Positions 11,292 to 22,664 are shown, numbered from the stretch's first letter. The stretch: 64,000 nt of DNA from Spirometra erinaceieuropaei (GCA_902702965.1 CACRXP010000091.1:831408-895407); one strand, 5' to 3'. The notes: generated from the sequence alone by a model not told the origin. Made by a program: numbers and translations.

Positions 11292-14108
11292 AATGCCAGA
11301 TCCTTGCTTAATAAGATGCCTTTGCTTCAGACTCAGGTTTTCGTCCATTGTCCAGATATTGTTTTAGTAACTGAGACGTGGGCATCAGCCTCAGTAGCTG
11401 ACTCCGAACTCTCTCTTCTAGGCTACAATGGCATTCGAAATGATCGCCAAGATAGCCGTGGTGGGGGCAGCTGCGTCTACGTTAAGCAAACACTTACATG
11501 TTTGCCGTTGGACCTCCCGCACTTTTCAGCAGTAGAAGGCAGCTGCTGGCTCCAGGTTGCACTAAAAAATAAGTTCTCCTTACTCGTTGGCTGTATCTAT
11601 CGCCCTCCCAACGCCAATGACAATTTTGATCGTTTACTCTCACAGGCATTTCATGCTGCGGCCGACTTAAGCTTTAAGTATCAACTGGTTGCGGGTGACT
11701 TTAATCTCCCTGAAGTCCGCTGGTCTCCGCCTTCAGGCCCCAGAAGGTTCGATGACTTTCTTGAGGCTGTGGATGTCGGGATGTGGACTCAGGTTGTTGA
11801 TTTTCCCACCCGAGGCTCAAGTATACTTGACCTAATTTTCTGTAGAGGCTGCTTGCCATCGTCGTTGTCATCCCTAGGCCCACTCGGGGACTCAGACCAT
11901 GACATAGTTGTTTCAACTTTGGAATTCGAGGCTGACGAAATGTCGTCCCAAAAGTAAAACTTTTTCCGCGATTTCCGATCAACTCGCTCAACCGAATTAT
12001 TAACACACCTTAATTCCTACGACTGGACTGAGTTCTTCCTTAGTTCGGATGTAAATGTTTGCACAGCAAAACTGTACGAAATTTTGGGTCCGCTTATTTC
12101 TCGTTTTGTCCCCCGTAAGAAAATTATTAATGTTGGGGATGAGATTTTCCTACCTTTACCCTTTCGTCGCAGATTGCGCAGACATTATCGACGATTCCAT
12201 CTGCAGAACGATGTTTCTGTTCTGCCCTTGATTCGTGATATTTTTGATCGAGCTAAGAGATTGTCTGAAGAAAAACAGCTAGCCGAAGAGGTCCACTTTA
12301 CTGAAAACCATTCGTTAAGTGTCTCGAAACTTTTCTCTAGAAAAATACGAACTCAGAGAAAGACGCAGCATCCCATCCTTCGAGACGATCTCGGAAATCC
12401 CATAGTTGATGCCCAGTTAACCGCGGATAGCTTCAATGATTACCTGTCCAAAACGTTTATTGAAGACTCGACCACTCCGCTTCCGACCATCCAGTCATTG
12501 ACCGGGGCAGTTCTAGAAACTATAACTTTCACTCTGTGGGATGTGACTGTTGCGATTCGGCGTTTTCGTCAATCTTATAGTCCAGGCCCTGATGGTGTCC
12601 CAGTAAGCATTTTAAAAGCCGATGCAAACACGATCTTCCCATCCCTCTTATGCAAGATATTTAATCTTGCTCTTGAAAGTGAAACTTATCCTACCTTGTG
12701 GATGGAATCACACATTTTGCCCATTCCTAAGCACGGCAAATCTACGTCATTTGATGACTTTCGGCCAATAAACACCCTCCCTGCAGTTTCGAAGATCTTA
12801 GAGACATTGATCAAGGATAAGCTGATGTGTCACTTAACAGCGAACAATTTACTGAGTGTTGCTCAGCATGGATTCCTCAAAGCTCGATCTTGTGACACCT
12901 GTCAACTCTCTTTCTTTGACTATGTTCTCCAATCTAGGGACAATGGTTTTGCTCTTTACACAGTATATTTCGATTTCACCAAGGCTTTTGACCGTGTTGA
13001 CCATTCTCTTCTTCTCTCTAAACTGTCCTCTTTCGGAATAGGTGGCAAACTTTTGAATTTTATATCCTCTTATTTGGGCATTCGCACACAACGAGTTAAG
13101 ATTTCCAATACCATCTCCAAGCCCACACGTGTGAGGAGTGGAGTCATTCAGGGTAGTGTACTCGGCCCGCTTTTATTTTGCCTTTTCGTTAATGATGTGC
13201 CCGATTTATTTCAGAATGGTAAGCCTTTCATGTATGCCGATGATCTTAAAGTTGCATATCGATATAAGCCGGCAGATCATGACATCGTGCTTGAGCTCCT
13301 AAAGAGCGATCTACAGGCTTTCGCCCAGTGGTGCCGCACATGGCGCCTTTCTCTTTCTTGGCATAAGTGCTCAGTCATGGTGGTTGGCGACGACCGCCAA
13401 TCTCAACTAAGTATTGAAGGTCACGCAATAAATGTGCCAGGGGTAATAAAGGATTTGGACGTATCATACTCCAAGAGTCTCAATCTCTCGGAGCACTGTG
13501 CCTTGATAGTCTCCAAAGCACGTAGAACGACCGGGTTTATCCTCCGAAATTTTAAAACTAGGGACATTAGAATGCGCCTTTTCAACATGTACGTTAGACC
13601 TGGTCTGGAATACTGTTCGTTTTCATTTAGCCTCATGCGTGCTACTGAGCGGAAGAAAATAGAATCCGTTCAACACTTTTTTACCAAGAGAATTTTAACC
13701 CCGGAACACCGACATTTGTCTTACCAAGAACGTTGCCGGCTTACAGGCCTCGATCCTTTATGGTTCCGTAGATTACAAAAGGGACTATTTTTGCTATTTA
13801 AACTCTTATATAATCACACATTTAACCCGCTCACCTCTTTAAGACATCATATCCACCCACGACGTGACAGTCACCGTGAGGTCTTCTTATTTCTGCCTCA
13901 GGCACGTACTGTTAAATATCGTCGGTTCTTTTCTGTAAATGCAATTGCTATTTGGAATAAACTACCAATGAGTGTGAAAACTCCGCAAAATTATCCTTTA
14001 TTTAAGAGAACTATTACTCGATTTTTGCATTCAGAAAAGCTTCCTCAAATTTTGGGTGCTGAATCTACTGATCGACTGTACCGTAGCGATGGCGTTTGTG
14101 GTCTCTGA
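11292..14108 (+). CDS. Family B ORF2 endonuclease-reverse transcriptase, one nonsense codon
   Basis: A single frame of 938 codons broken only by TAA at 11,955-11,957 (codon 222). It is bounded upstream by TAA at 11,289, so the true start probably lay further up in this frame, overlapping the end of ORF1. The endonuclease (codons 1-220) shows NARSLLNKM, VTETWASAS, YRPPN, AGDFNLPEVRW, ILDLIFCRG and SDHDIVVST. The RT shows SPGPDGVPVSIL, motif A YFDFTKAFDRVDHSLL (about 12,970), GVIQGSVLGPLLFCLFVND and catalytic MYADDLKVAY (about 13,236). A thumb with YVRPGLEYCSFSFSLMR follows, and the frame ends at TGA 14,106. EN nicks the target and RT copies the element RNA there. The nonsense codon lies between EN and RT and would separate them. 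Confidence 0.86.
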
Positions 14109-14430
14109 ACACTATGGCCGGTCTCACCAGCTGTTCCTCAACGCCTCTACTTTGACTATCCCCAACTTCATGAAAGGAATTTGACGTCCGATAATCTCCG
14201 ATACCGTGCAACCTCCCCCCTTCTTGACGGTCGATATTCTACCACCGCCGACAGTTTTTTTCTCCTGAGTCCTCCAAACCACAAAAACCACCATCAACTA
14301 TATTTTTATGCCTTAAGCTCAGGAGTTTTTTTCACTGCTGGTCGGATTTGTGTTTAATCACTTCCCTTGACAATGCCTGTAAACTGGCATTAAATTAAAA
14401 TTTATTTATTTATTTATTTATTTATTTATT
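14109..14430 (+). other. Family B 3' UTR and TTTA tail
   Basis: Contains two T-rich blocks (CAGTTTTTTTCTCCTGA and GGAGTTTTTTTCACTG) also present in the family A 3' UTR, which suggests the two families share a 3' end. A small hairpin GCC-TGTAAACT-GGC stands just before ATTAAATTAAAATTT. The tail is repeated TTTA, 14,399-14,430. Confidence 0.7.
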
Positions 14431-14525
14431 GCATATTGTACAGATTCCCCCCAACCTCATCCAAAATTCATAAGAAACTTTATTTTTACTTTTTATGAAG
14501 CGACCCCAGTGGGTCTTTATTAGAA
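14431..14525 (+). mobile_element. Displaced 3' terminus of the family A host copy
   Basis: Reads GCATATTGTACAGATT, then CCTCATCCAAAATTCATAAG and the hairpin GACCC-CAGT-GGGTC with TTTATTAGAATC behind it. This is the last stretch of the family A 3' UTR that is missing at 9,256. It shows that the family B element landed within the 3' UTR. Confidence 0.75.
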
Positions 14526-14529
14526 TCAT

Positions 14530-14760
14530 TTTATTTATTTATGCAAAAGAGACCCTGATATAAAGAAGACAGCCATCATGACGTTTACCAGCGTAGTCTT
14601 GTCGGTATGGGTTGATATTATGATAATAACGCGCGTAGAGTAGGAAAGTAGAGAGTAAGCCCAAGATTCTTTAATGCCCAAAACATCTGGATCAAACTTG
14701 AAGGCCGCAACTGTCAGCTGCTCCATTTTTGAACGACTGATCTCGTGTTGAGGAAAACAA
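14530..14760 (-). pseudogene. LINE family A endonuclease fragment, inverted
   Basis: On the minus strand, 14,726-14,535 reads MEQLTVAAFKFDPDVLGI and KESWAYSLLS, nearly the same as the family A endonuclease start at 4,990-5,080 (VAVEFDPDVLCISESWAHS). A frameshift later moves to NINPYRQDYAGKRHDGCLL, the following segment. Only about 230 bases are present. It abuts the 3' end of the plus-strand family A host copy in the opposite orientation. Confidence 0.7.
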
Positions 14761-15900
14761 TGCTAACAGTATTCCTGAGTTGCTGGTTACGCCCATTACA
14801 ATTTATAAAAAGGGAGAGTTAGGGGCGGACAATTAAACTGTGGGGAGGAAGTGGCGGATGAAAAGCAAAATTTCTGTGGTTTAAAGTTTATAGAGATGTT
14901 AACTCCCACTGAAGAGGCAGTATTGTATGGAATAATATTTGGGTGGGATCCATGAAGAGGAATGCTATTTCGTGGGATCGAAAAAGTAGGAGACATGAAG
15001 GTAAGACTCTGAGAATGATTGGCATGATATAAGAGAATGTAGCACAAGGCCGGCTGAAATATGATAGATGCCGATGTCTGTATCTTAGCCAGCAGATATG
15101 ATTATTCTAAGCCATAAACCTGCACTTCGTGAGGCAAAAGTTAGCTGAATGAATTTGCCCGAAGTCCGATTTTTTAAATCGTTTTTTGCAAGAAGTCACA
15201 CGAAGTAACTCTACTTCTGAACTCATCTGGTCTGTACTCTCATTCAGCAACTGCGACCCGCACTTTGTGGTAAGAGGAATAGCTTTCATGGGGGAGGAGG
15301 GTGGTTCCGCCTACAATATTAAAGTTTGATAAAATAGTTTTAAAACCCAAAGTTGGACAACCCTTGGTTTTCGTTGAACACTACTTATGTTTGTGGTTCA
15401 ACATTAAAGAACTTTAGGCAGGAGTGATGTTCGTCACAGTACGAGTAACCCCGTTTGGCCTTTATTGTTGACGTCCAGACGGTCAACCCTGCAGTGACTT
15501 GCAACCAGAAAACGGAGATTATTGCCAAAATGGGCAGTAAAGCCTGGAGGGAGCACCAGCCAGTTCATTCGCCGTTATCCGACAGACGTGAAAAAAACTC
15601 AAAGTAGAAGAGCAGTTGGAAGCGTCAAGTCAAAAGCACTGCCGCTGAGCCTCGGGACTGACGATGGAAACTAAGCCGATAGCGACCATCTAGGTCTCCC
15701 TTACAGCGTAGTTCAGATGTACCTGAACCCAAATTATTATTAAAAGCTACGCTAACTATGGGGAGATGACACCCAAAAGATCCGATACATAGAAATAATA
15801 CCTACTCTATCTATTTGAGTAGATTGTAGCCCAACATATTTGTTGTTTCATCCGACCTCAGTTTCATCTGACCTGCGGTCCACATGTTGCTTCACTTAGG
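14761..15900. other. No gene recognised
   Basis: Mixed-composition sequence with frames of 83 codons or fewer and no recognisable motif or ordered repeat. Confidence 0.45.
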
Positions 15901-18230
15901 CTATCATAGTCTCCAACAGTTGAGATGCGAACACTGAGGGCCGAGCCACGGTTGATCTGCCTTGAGCAAGGCTTACGCGGCTGGCAAGGGACAGCAGTAG
16001 TGGCGTTGCGGTTGAATCCAACCTTGCATACCTTAGGAGAGTTGAGAAACGATCGCTTTAGACCAACGATTGGTTTGCCATCTTTTACATATGCTTCCGT
16101 AGGTCAGGAGTGACGACATAAGTCGGTTTCAGGCTTATTCTGCGACAGCATGGCTCAGGACAGTTGGGGATACATCGATTTTGACCTATCCTATGCTTAC
16201 CTACCCTCCAATACGATGGCTGTGGGCTGACCATTTGGCTCACCGATTATGACCATAACTTCCTTTGGTCAAGAACGGCCGCAGTTGTAGGTATGCTGGT
16301 CATTCTATGGCGTCATAACTTTGGACAGTTGCACAACGATCGCCGCAGACCCATCCTACGTTTACCAAGCTTGACATAAGCTTCCACAGCTGACTAGCGA
16401 CCGCATGTGGTCGCTGTGCGGCTTATTCTATAGTAGCGTGTATTCGGAGAGTTCCAACACATTCCCCGTAGGCAGAACACTTAGATTATCACCTTCGACC
16501 ATTACTTCCAGAGGTCAGGAGATACCGCAGTCTCTAGGGTTTGGGTCAGTCTATGGCAGCTTACCTTAGGACAGTTACGATAAAATCGCTGTGGATCCAA
16601 GCTTCGTTTTTCACTTTTAATATAATCTTCCCCAGCTGAATAGTGACCGCATTGCTCGGTATGCGGTTACGTGTTCGTTAGCATACCTTCTGAGGAGTAT
16701 AGAGGCAAAGGGCAAATACCGAGCGATACTTCACCATCCTTGACCTAGACATGCATGGCCGAGGAATGACTGCAGTATTCCGTATGCGGCTTATCCTTCG
16801 GTATCTTATCTAAGGACAGTGCCTATCCGAACCCAGTATACAGCGTCTGGGCTTACCAATCTTCTTGAACGACTCTTGAGGTTAGCAGCGAGAGCAGTAG
16901 TCGGTATGTAGCTTATTCTATGGCAGCATATTTGCTTACGGATCGTTGTAGATCACGCCTGTTATTATCAACATTGAGATAGGTTTCCATGGCCGAAGAA
17001 CGACCGTGGCAGTCGGTCCGACCTCCAGTCCACATGCTGACTGACTTAAATTATCAGAATCTACACTTACTGCGGCTAGGCGTAGACACAGTCGGTGCGT
17101 TGGCATTGACACTACGGGTGCACTCAAACGTCCAATCGCATTCAACGCCCAGCCACAAAAACCAACAGCTACATAGTAGCTTTAGAGAGTTGCGAAACCA
17201 TCGCCTCAGACCCAACCTTCGTTAGCAATGAATAGCAGCTTACTTTAGGACAGTTGGGATAAGATCGCCGTGGATCCTGTGTAGACCATGAGGAATGCTT
17301 CCATTGCTGAAGTGCGACCGTGGCAGTCGATATATGCCTTCGTACATACTAGCACTTTTGCGCAGTCAGGGAGCGAACAATGAAGATCAAACGATTGGTT
17401 AACATCCATGCAGGAGGCTATTACGGTCGACGAGTGCCGCCATCAGACCTCATTCGGCTTATTCAGCCATAACATACCTCGGCTTACTCGCAAAAGGCTC
17501 ACTGTGCATACTTTAGGATTGTAGTGGAACACTCGCAATCGGCCTAGACATCTTTATGGCACGCGTGCCTGACCTTCGCAGGTTTCACTGACAAATGGCA
17601 TTGGCATCCTTCTTCTACACATGGTACCCATACGGCGGTAAGCCTTAGACACATTGAGGCAGTTAATTACAAAACTCACATAATCGGTTAAGAATAACCA
17701 TATGCTTACTGGCACTGACATCACCTTACATAGCTGAGGAGCCAGCGTAGTAGTGGACCGAGTTCACGGCTTTCCTATTACGACCATAACCTTGTTGTAC
17801 TATATCTTACCACACTGGGAAAACAATCGTACGATACAATTGCTGTCAACTGCACCTTAATCCATTAACATGGACGTTAACATTCGTAGCTGAGGAGAGT
17901 CAGGAGCGACCACTGTTGGCTGCATGCGGCTGATTCTATGGCAGCATTGCTTACGATACTTAACTAGCGATCGCTAAGGCGTCAGCAGATGTTTCTTAAA
18001 CAGCCTCTCCCTCTAGACCACACGTGTGATAATCAACCCCCACCATTGCTTCCTCCAGACAGGACCGACAGCGGTAGTTGGTAAGCGACTCAACGCAGAC
18101 TACCATTCCATTTCCATGCAATCCTTGTAGGTATGCCGCTGCATCTGCCGAACTATACGTTTAGCGAGTTGCGATTCGACCGGCTTGGACCCACTCCAAG
18201 CATACCAAGCTTAGGTAACGTTTCAGCTCC
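15900..18230. repeat. Diverged tandem repeat, period about 122-125 bp
   Basis: A phrase close to GCTTATTCTATGGCAGCAT followed by CCTTAGGACAGTTG recurs at about 16,133, 16,298, 16,421, 16,544, 16,668, 16,790 and 16,911. After the first, longer step the spacings are 119-125 bases. A second phrase (GCTTCCATGGCTGAGGAGCG with CGACCGCAGTAGTCGGTATG) falls between them. Further, more decayed units occur near 16,030, 17,180, 17,232, 17,930 and 18,160. The units are strongly diverged, so this is an old satellite-like array. No coding sequence is visible, and it does not match any element elsewhere except possibly decayed traces at 61.3-62.5 kb. Confidence 0.72.
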
Positions 18231-18439
18231 ATTTAATTTGGCACAGCTGAGTCGGCTAGCATCCTTTACGACAGTTTGAAGGCACTGGGTTTATACTGAC
18301 CGCTTGTTCATTAGCGGACGCTGCAGTAACCTACCCATTGCAGTCATTTCAAACAGACACCGATATATAGGTTAAAAATAAACGGAATGAGATCTTATTA
18401 TACAAATTTACTGCAAATGTCCAAAACGTAAAGTATTAT

Positions 18440-18760
18440 TTGCCCTACAGTGTCGACGTCATTCAGCGGTTGAATCAGTTACTTTTTTGCATATCTGCGG
18501 CTTAATCTGTTCCCATGCCCTTAGGATGTCCCGTTTCAGACCATTAAGGGTTTTTTTTGGTTTATCTCTGAATACGTGATTTTTGAGTATTGTCCAGAGA
18601 AAAAAGTCCGGAAGACTGAGGTCTGGGAACCTTGCGGGCCATTCCATGGCACCCCTAAATGTTCATCAAGTCACTTTCGAGCACAGAGACCGTGATGAGC
18701 AGGCCCCCCTGAACTAATCCGCCGGACCTCACTACATCCCTCTGAATGCGGCACCCCTCA
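18440..18760 (-). pseudogene. Tc1/mariner-type transposase C-terminal fragment
   Basis: A 62-codon minus-strand frame (18,647-18,459) begins MEWPARFPDLSLPDFFLW and continues LKNHVFRDKPKKTLNGLK. It matches the widespread transposase signature WPxRSPDLTPLDFFLWG, which carries the last catalytic Asp of the DDE/DDD triad in Tc1/mariner-superfamily enzymes. Upstream sequence to about 18,760 has remnants such as LMNI and many stops. No terminal inverted repeat could be matched nearby. It is a decayed fragment, and the exact family is uncertain. Confidence 0.6.
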
Positions 18761-20299
18761 TCACCATTTCAACGGCATCGTTAAACAATGGTCGTAATTT
18801 GCCTTATTTAATTTCCGAGGAAATTAATGCGCGAACTTGGAGTAAATCTTTCGAAACGGGCCTTTTCAGGCACGCTCCAAATTTTGATATGAATATTTGA
18901 GCTGAAATCCATCATATACCCAAAAACACACCGGGAAAGCCTGGGGACCCACTGACGAGCCTAACACCTCGCAGCTGCGTCAGGCAGCGGCATAAGATCG
19001 ACGAAACATGCGTTTCTGGGCTTTTAACTAATACCTGTGTTGTTAGTACGGTAAATCATTGCGATGGTCGTAATGCCTGTGAAAACGATACCAGCAGAAC
19101 TAACCCCCTGACGATGTCATCGTATACTGACGCACACATTCGTAAACTGTTCAGTGCCCCCTAAGACTTTAATTTTTGAAGTATTGAACCTTCCCCATAT
19201 AACCATATGCCATTATTTCTACATTTGGTGTCATATTAGAAGAAGTAAGTCCCGCCTATCTTGCCATATAAAATTAACACGTTTTCGTTTTCTGCGACTT
19301 TATGGCGTAGGCTGTCACCGAACAAATATTTAAGGTGACAATACTTAAAAGGGCGTCATTTTCGGACTAAATAGACAATTATTGGCTGAATCACTGCGGT
19401 CCGAGAGAATGAATGTTCTGAACATACTGTCAAAAGTATTATTTCCGAGGTCGACTACCAAATGCAGACGTCTACTCAAAGAAAGCAAGTAGCAATCATA
19501 TTAGTGTGGATTTCAAGCGGGAGTGGTCATGTTTCAGTCTTGCACAACTCTCGCCAGAAGTCATCTCGTTTTGGATAATCTGTTGAGATTGTGCCAGTTC
19601 GCTCCAGTAAAGGACAGTTGAACCACCAAAACCCTACCAAGTGCTAATAACCATATCAGCCTTACAAACTTTAAGTAATTGGATGAGTGTCTGAGCACAA
19701 TCCAACCTTCGCGCTAATTTCCCCCTCCGCGTCTAGTGGGATCTTCAGCGTTCGTATAGGACTTGCCCCTACACTCAGCAGACTGACATTGGGTCACACA
19801 AACTCGTATCTACCTGGCCCACGTTTTCTCCTTGTTACCTACCCCGGTTGCTGCCAGCATTCAATGTTGCAGTTCCGTTTCCGGAAGTTTAACCCCAAAT
19901 TTATGACATATCACATGAACTCCGCTTACGGCCTTGTCTTCCGCTGTCACCGTCACGGAAACTTGTTAAGCAGGATGCCAGCTTTTTAGCGCTGAAAGTT
20001 GTCAACTGAATCGGTAAATCAGCCGCCAAGCAAAGCGTCATGAATCTTCTTGATCGTCCTTTATCAGCCGTTAGTGCGCTCTTCCAAAGGAACAAATACA
20101 ACAAGGGTAAGATTTGGTTATGTAGCCCCACCTGATGGACACAACACGGTTGGGGTTGGGGCTACTGCTAGGGTTTAGAGTTAGTGGCCCGAGTCAGAGG
20201 TTAGGGGTTAAAACAACCATTTCTTAACCGCTCAAAGTACATCCGCGCATTCCCAACAGCTTTACTTTTGCATACAACTACTTGACCTCGTTGCCTGTG
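18761..20299. other. No gene recognised; G-rich telomere-like stretch at 20,150-20,215
   Basis: No credible coding sequence. At 20,150-20,215 there is GGTTGGGGTTGGGGCTACTG, then GGGTTTAGAGTTAG and GGTTAGGGGTTAAAAC. This resembles degenerate TTAGGG repeats, but too few units are present to call an interstitial telomere. Confidence 0.4.
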
Positions 20300-20380
20300 C
20301 GTCCCCCGCCCCCACGTGTAAAAACTCCTATTACCACCGGTCCCGTATTACAGGTGGCTGGTGTTTGTGTACTTCAGGTG
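20300..20380. repeat. Short dispersed repeat, partner at 62.65 kb
   Basis: CCTATTACCACCGGTCCCGT followed by ATTACAGG and GTTTGTGT matches CCTATTACCACCTTTGCCGT, ACACAGG and the TG run at about 62,666-62,725. Both are preceded by CCCCGCCC. The shared order over about 80 bases suggests one repeat family of unknown type. Confidence 0.5.
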
Positions 20381-20849
20381 GGACTGCATAACCACATCTG
20401 ATCAATACAAGTTCTCCGCCATCTACGGCTACTGTGACAACTTCGTTAGCCGCTGACTCCGTACGCGCCCATGAAGGACATGGGGACGGGAGCGACTAAC
20501 GCTTCAGTATCCTCTAAGTAATATATCAGGAACAACCGAACGCATTGTCGCCGATTTTGGCGTGGGTGTCGCCCTTCGTCCAGCAGCTATCGTATGCACC
20601 AAAATCATCCAAAGTAAGGACTAACTGCATGGAGGGGAACACTCTGGTGCAATTTCCCAGATCCCCTGACACGGCTGAAATTGACGTTATACGTGCCGGA
20701 CAGCACGCCAACCCAGTTCACGGACAGGCGAGTGTAAACGGGCCGTCCGAAGAGCCGACTCGTTTTTCCAATTCGCCGCCCGCATCTTGGAGGAGGAACA
20801 CGAATCAGACTTCGCTGGCTGGGGAGACTGGGCCTCTGACAGCAAGTAC
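20381..20849. other. No gene recognised before the gap
   Basis: Open frames run into the run of N and are not evidence of a gene. The sequence up to the gap has no motif I recognise. It may be the upstream part of the PLE that appears after the gap. Confidence 0.4.
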
Positions 20850-21791
20850 NNNNNNNNNNNNNNNNNNNNNNNNNNNNNNNNNNNNNNNNNNNNNNNNNNN
20901 NNNNNNNNNNNNNNNNNNNNNNNNNNNNNNNNNNNNNNNNNNNNNNNNNNNNNNNNNNNNNNNNNNNNNNNNNNNNNNNNNNNNNNNNNNNNNNNNNNNN
21001 NNNNNNNNNNNNNNNNNNNNNNNNNNNNNNNNNNNNNNNNNNNNNNNNNNNNNNNNNNNNNNNNNNNNNNNNNNNNNNNNNNNNNNNNNNNNNNNNNNNN
21101 NNNNNNNNNNNNNNNNNNNNNNNNNNNNNNNNNNNNNNNNNNNNNNNNNNNNNNNNNNNNNNNNNNNNNNNNNNNNNNNNNNNNNNNNNNNNNNNNNNNN
21201 NNNNNNNNNNNNNNNNNNNNNNNNNNNNNNNNNNNNNNNNNNNNNNNNNNNNNNNNNNNNNNNNNNNNNNNNNNNNNNNNNNNNNNNNNNNNNNNNNNNN
21301 NNNNNNNNNNNNNNNNNNNNNNNNNNNNNNNNNNNNNNNNNNNNNNNNNNNNNNNNNNNNNNNNNNNNNNNNNNNNNNNNNNNNNNNNNNNNNNNNNNNN
21401 NNNNNNNNNNNNNNNNNNNNNNNNNNNNNNNNNNNNNNNNNNNNNNNNNNNNNNNNNNNNNNNNNNNNNNNNNNNNNNNNNNNNNNNNNNNNNNNNNNNN
21501 NNNNNNNNNNNNNNNNNNNNNNNNNNNNNNNNNNNNNNNNNNNNNNNNNNNNNNNNNNNNNNNNNNNNNNNNNNNNNNNNNNNNNNNNNNNNNNNNNNNN
21601 NNNNNNNNNNNNNNNNNNNNNNNNNNNNNNNNNNNNNNNNNNNNNNNNNNNNNNNNNNNNNNNNNNNNNNNNNNNNNNNNNNNNNNNNNNNNNNNNNNNN
21701 NNNNNNNNNNNNNNNNNNNNNNNNNNNNNNNNNNNNNNNNNNNNNNNNNNNNNNNNNNNNNNNNNNNNNNNNNNNNNNNNNNNNNNNNNNN
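20850..21791. other. Assembly gap (942 N)
   Basis: An unbroken run of N. Whatever joins the flanks, probably the RT domain of the PLE behind it, is missing. Confidence 0.99.
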
Positions 21792-22664
21792 TAAACGCAG
21801 TTGTGTCAGGACCCTCATCCAATGCGTTCAAACACACTGCAGCGACGACAATGGAAGGAAGGAGGAGATTAAGTACTTGTACCCCCTATTTAAAGCCAAC
21901 GCAAGTGTCTTAGGAAGCCCCACCATGAGCGATCGGACGGAGAAAACCCGGAACTTTGGCTCGCAATCCCTTATGTGAAAAACGTGTCAGAGGCGACGGC
22001 AAGAATCCTGAAGCCTCTCGGAATCGGTGTGGCTCATAAGCCAGAGTCAACAATCAGACAGCAAATAATGAGGCCCAAAGACCCGCTACCAGTGACAGAA
22101 CAATCAGCGGTGGTCTACAGCATACCATGTCAAAGCTGTGACGCAAGTTATGTCGGTGAAACCGGCAAACGTCTTGGCACAAGAATGCATGAGCACCAGC
22201 TTGCAATCGACCACAAGGACAAGCTATCTATGGTTTGTGGCCACGTCAAACAGAATAACCACAATTTCGTCTTTGAGAGGGCAAGGGTAATCGGCCGAGC
22301 CAATGATAAGATGGTCAAACTGATGCTCGAAAGTTGGTCCTCGACTGGCAGACTCAACAGAGCCATAGGTCTGCATCCCGCCTACCAGGCGCTACGCACA
22401 GGGCTCGAGTCAGTGCGGACAAGACCATCAGGACAGTCGAGCAAAGTCACGCGTGGCCGACAACCGATGCCAGCGAAAAGTAGGAGGGAAGCCGGTCGGG
22501 GATTATGTGACCAGTATGGGACGCCACCTCACCGCGACGGTCACGAGACTCAGATCAACTCACATGAGCTCCCACAACTGATCAGTCCGTTGAGTGACGA
22601 GGGGGAGGCCGACAAACATGCTGGCTCGCCAACAATTACAACGGCGCAAAGGGGTCAAAAGTGA
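21792..22664 (+). pseudogene. Penelope-like element, RT end and GIY-YIG endonuclease
   Basis: Directly after the gap the frame reads VRTLIQCVQTHCSDDNGRKE and EIKYLYPLFKANA, the RT thumb end of PLEs. A frameshift between about 21,910 and 21,965 leads into LAIPYVKNVSEATARILKPL and then the GIY-YIG module: VVYSIPCQSCDASYVGETGK and RLGTRMHEHQLAIDHKD (22,110-22,225). The following SMVCGHVKQNNHNFVFERAR is the usual continuation. PLEs use this endonuclease with the RT to insert by target-primed copying. The frame stops at 22,662. The rest of the ORF lies in or before the gap. One frameshift suggests that the copy is dead, unless it is an assembly error beside the gap. Confidence 0.87.

Larger units (their letters stand above)
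9400..14430 (+). mobile_element. LINE family B, nearly full-length CR1/Jockey-like element
   Basis: A two-ORF non-LTR retrotransposon about 5 kb long: 5' UTR (about 9,400-9,864), ORF1 (9,865-11,241), ORF2 with endonuclease and RT (11,292-14,108), 3' UTR, and a tail of TTTA repeats (14,399-14,430). Apart from one TAA at 11,955 the ORF2 frame stays open through 938 codons, so this is the youngest-looking element in the window. It lies inside the 3' UTR of an older family A copy. A short target duplication ATTG is possible at both borders. The CR1/Jockey placement rests on layout and motifs; the exact clade needs a tree. Confidence 0.87.
4980..14525 (+). mobile_element. LINE family A host copy broken by two nested insertions
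   Basis: One old family A element can be pieced together from three collinear blocks: endonuclease and RT N-terminus (4,980-6,067), RT body and most of the 3' UTR (7,089-9,256), and the last 90 bases with the terminal hairpin (14,431-14,525). The first break holds two 5'-truncated family A 3' ends (6,068-7,088). The second holds a PLE scrap plus a nearly complete family B LINE (9,257-14,430). Continuity at the second break is seen by comparison with the intact 3' UTR at 6.45-6.56 kb: the order CTATGAATTGCATTTTGTA there is split here between CTATATATTG at 9,256 and GCATATTGTA at 14,431. The element's own coding parts carry frameshifts and stops. Confidence 0.75.

Noticed and set aside
20140..20220. 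Interstitial telomere repeat
   Set aside because: Only a few degenerate GGTTGGGG/TTAGGGG units; not enough for a telomere call.
20545..21978. Long plus-strand frame of 477 codons
   Set aside because: Most of it is translated N. Only the last part has real sequence, and that belongs to the PLE.
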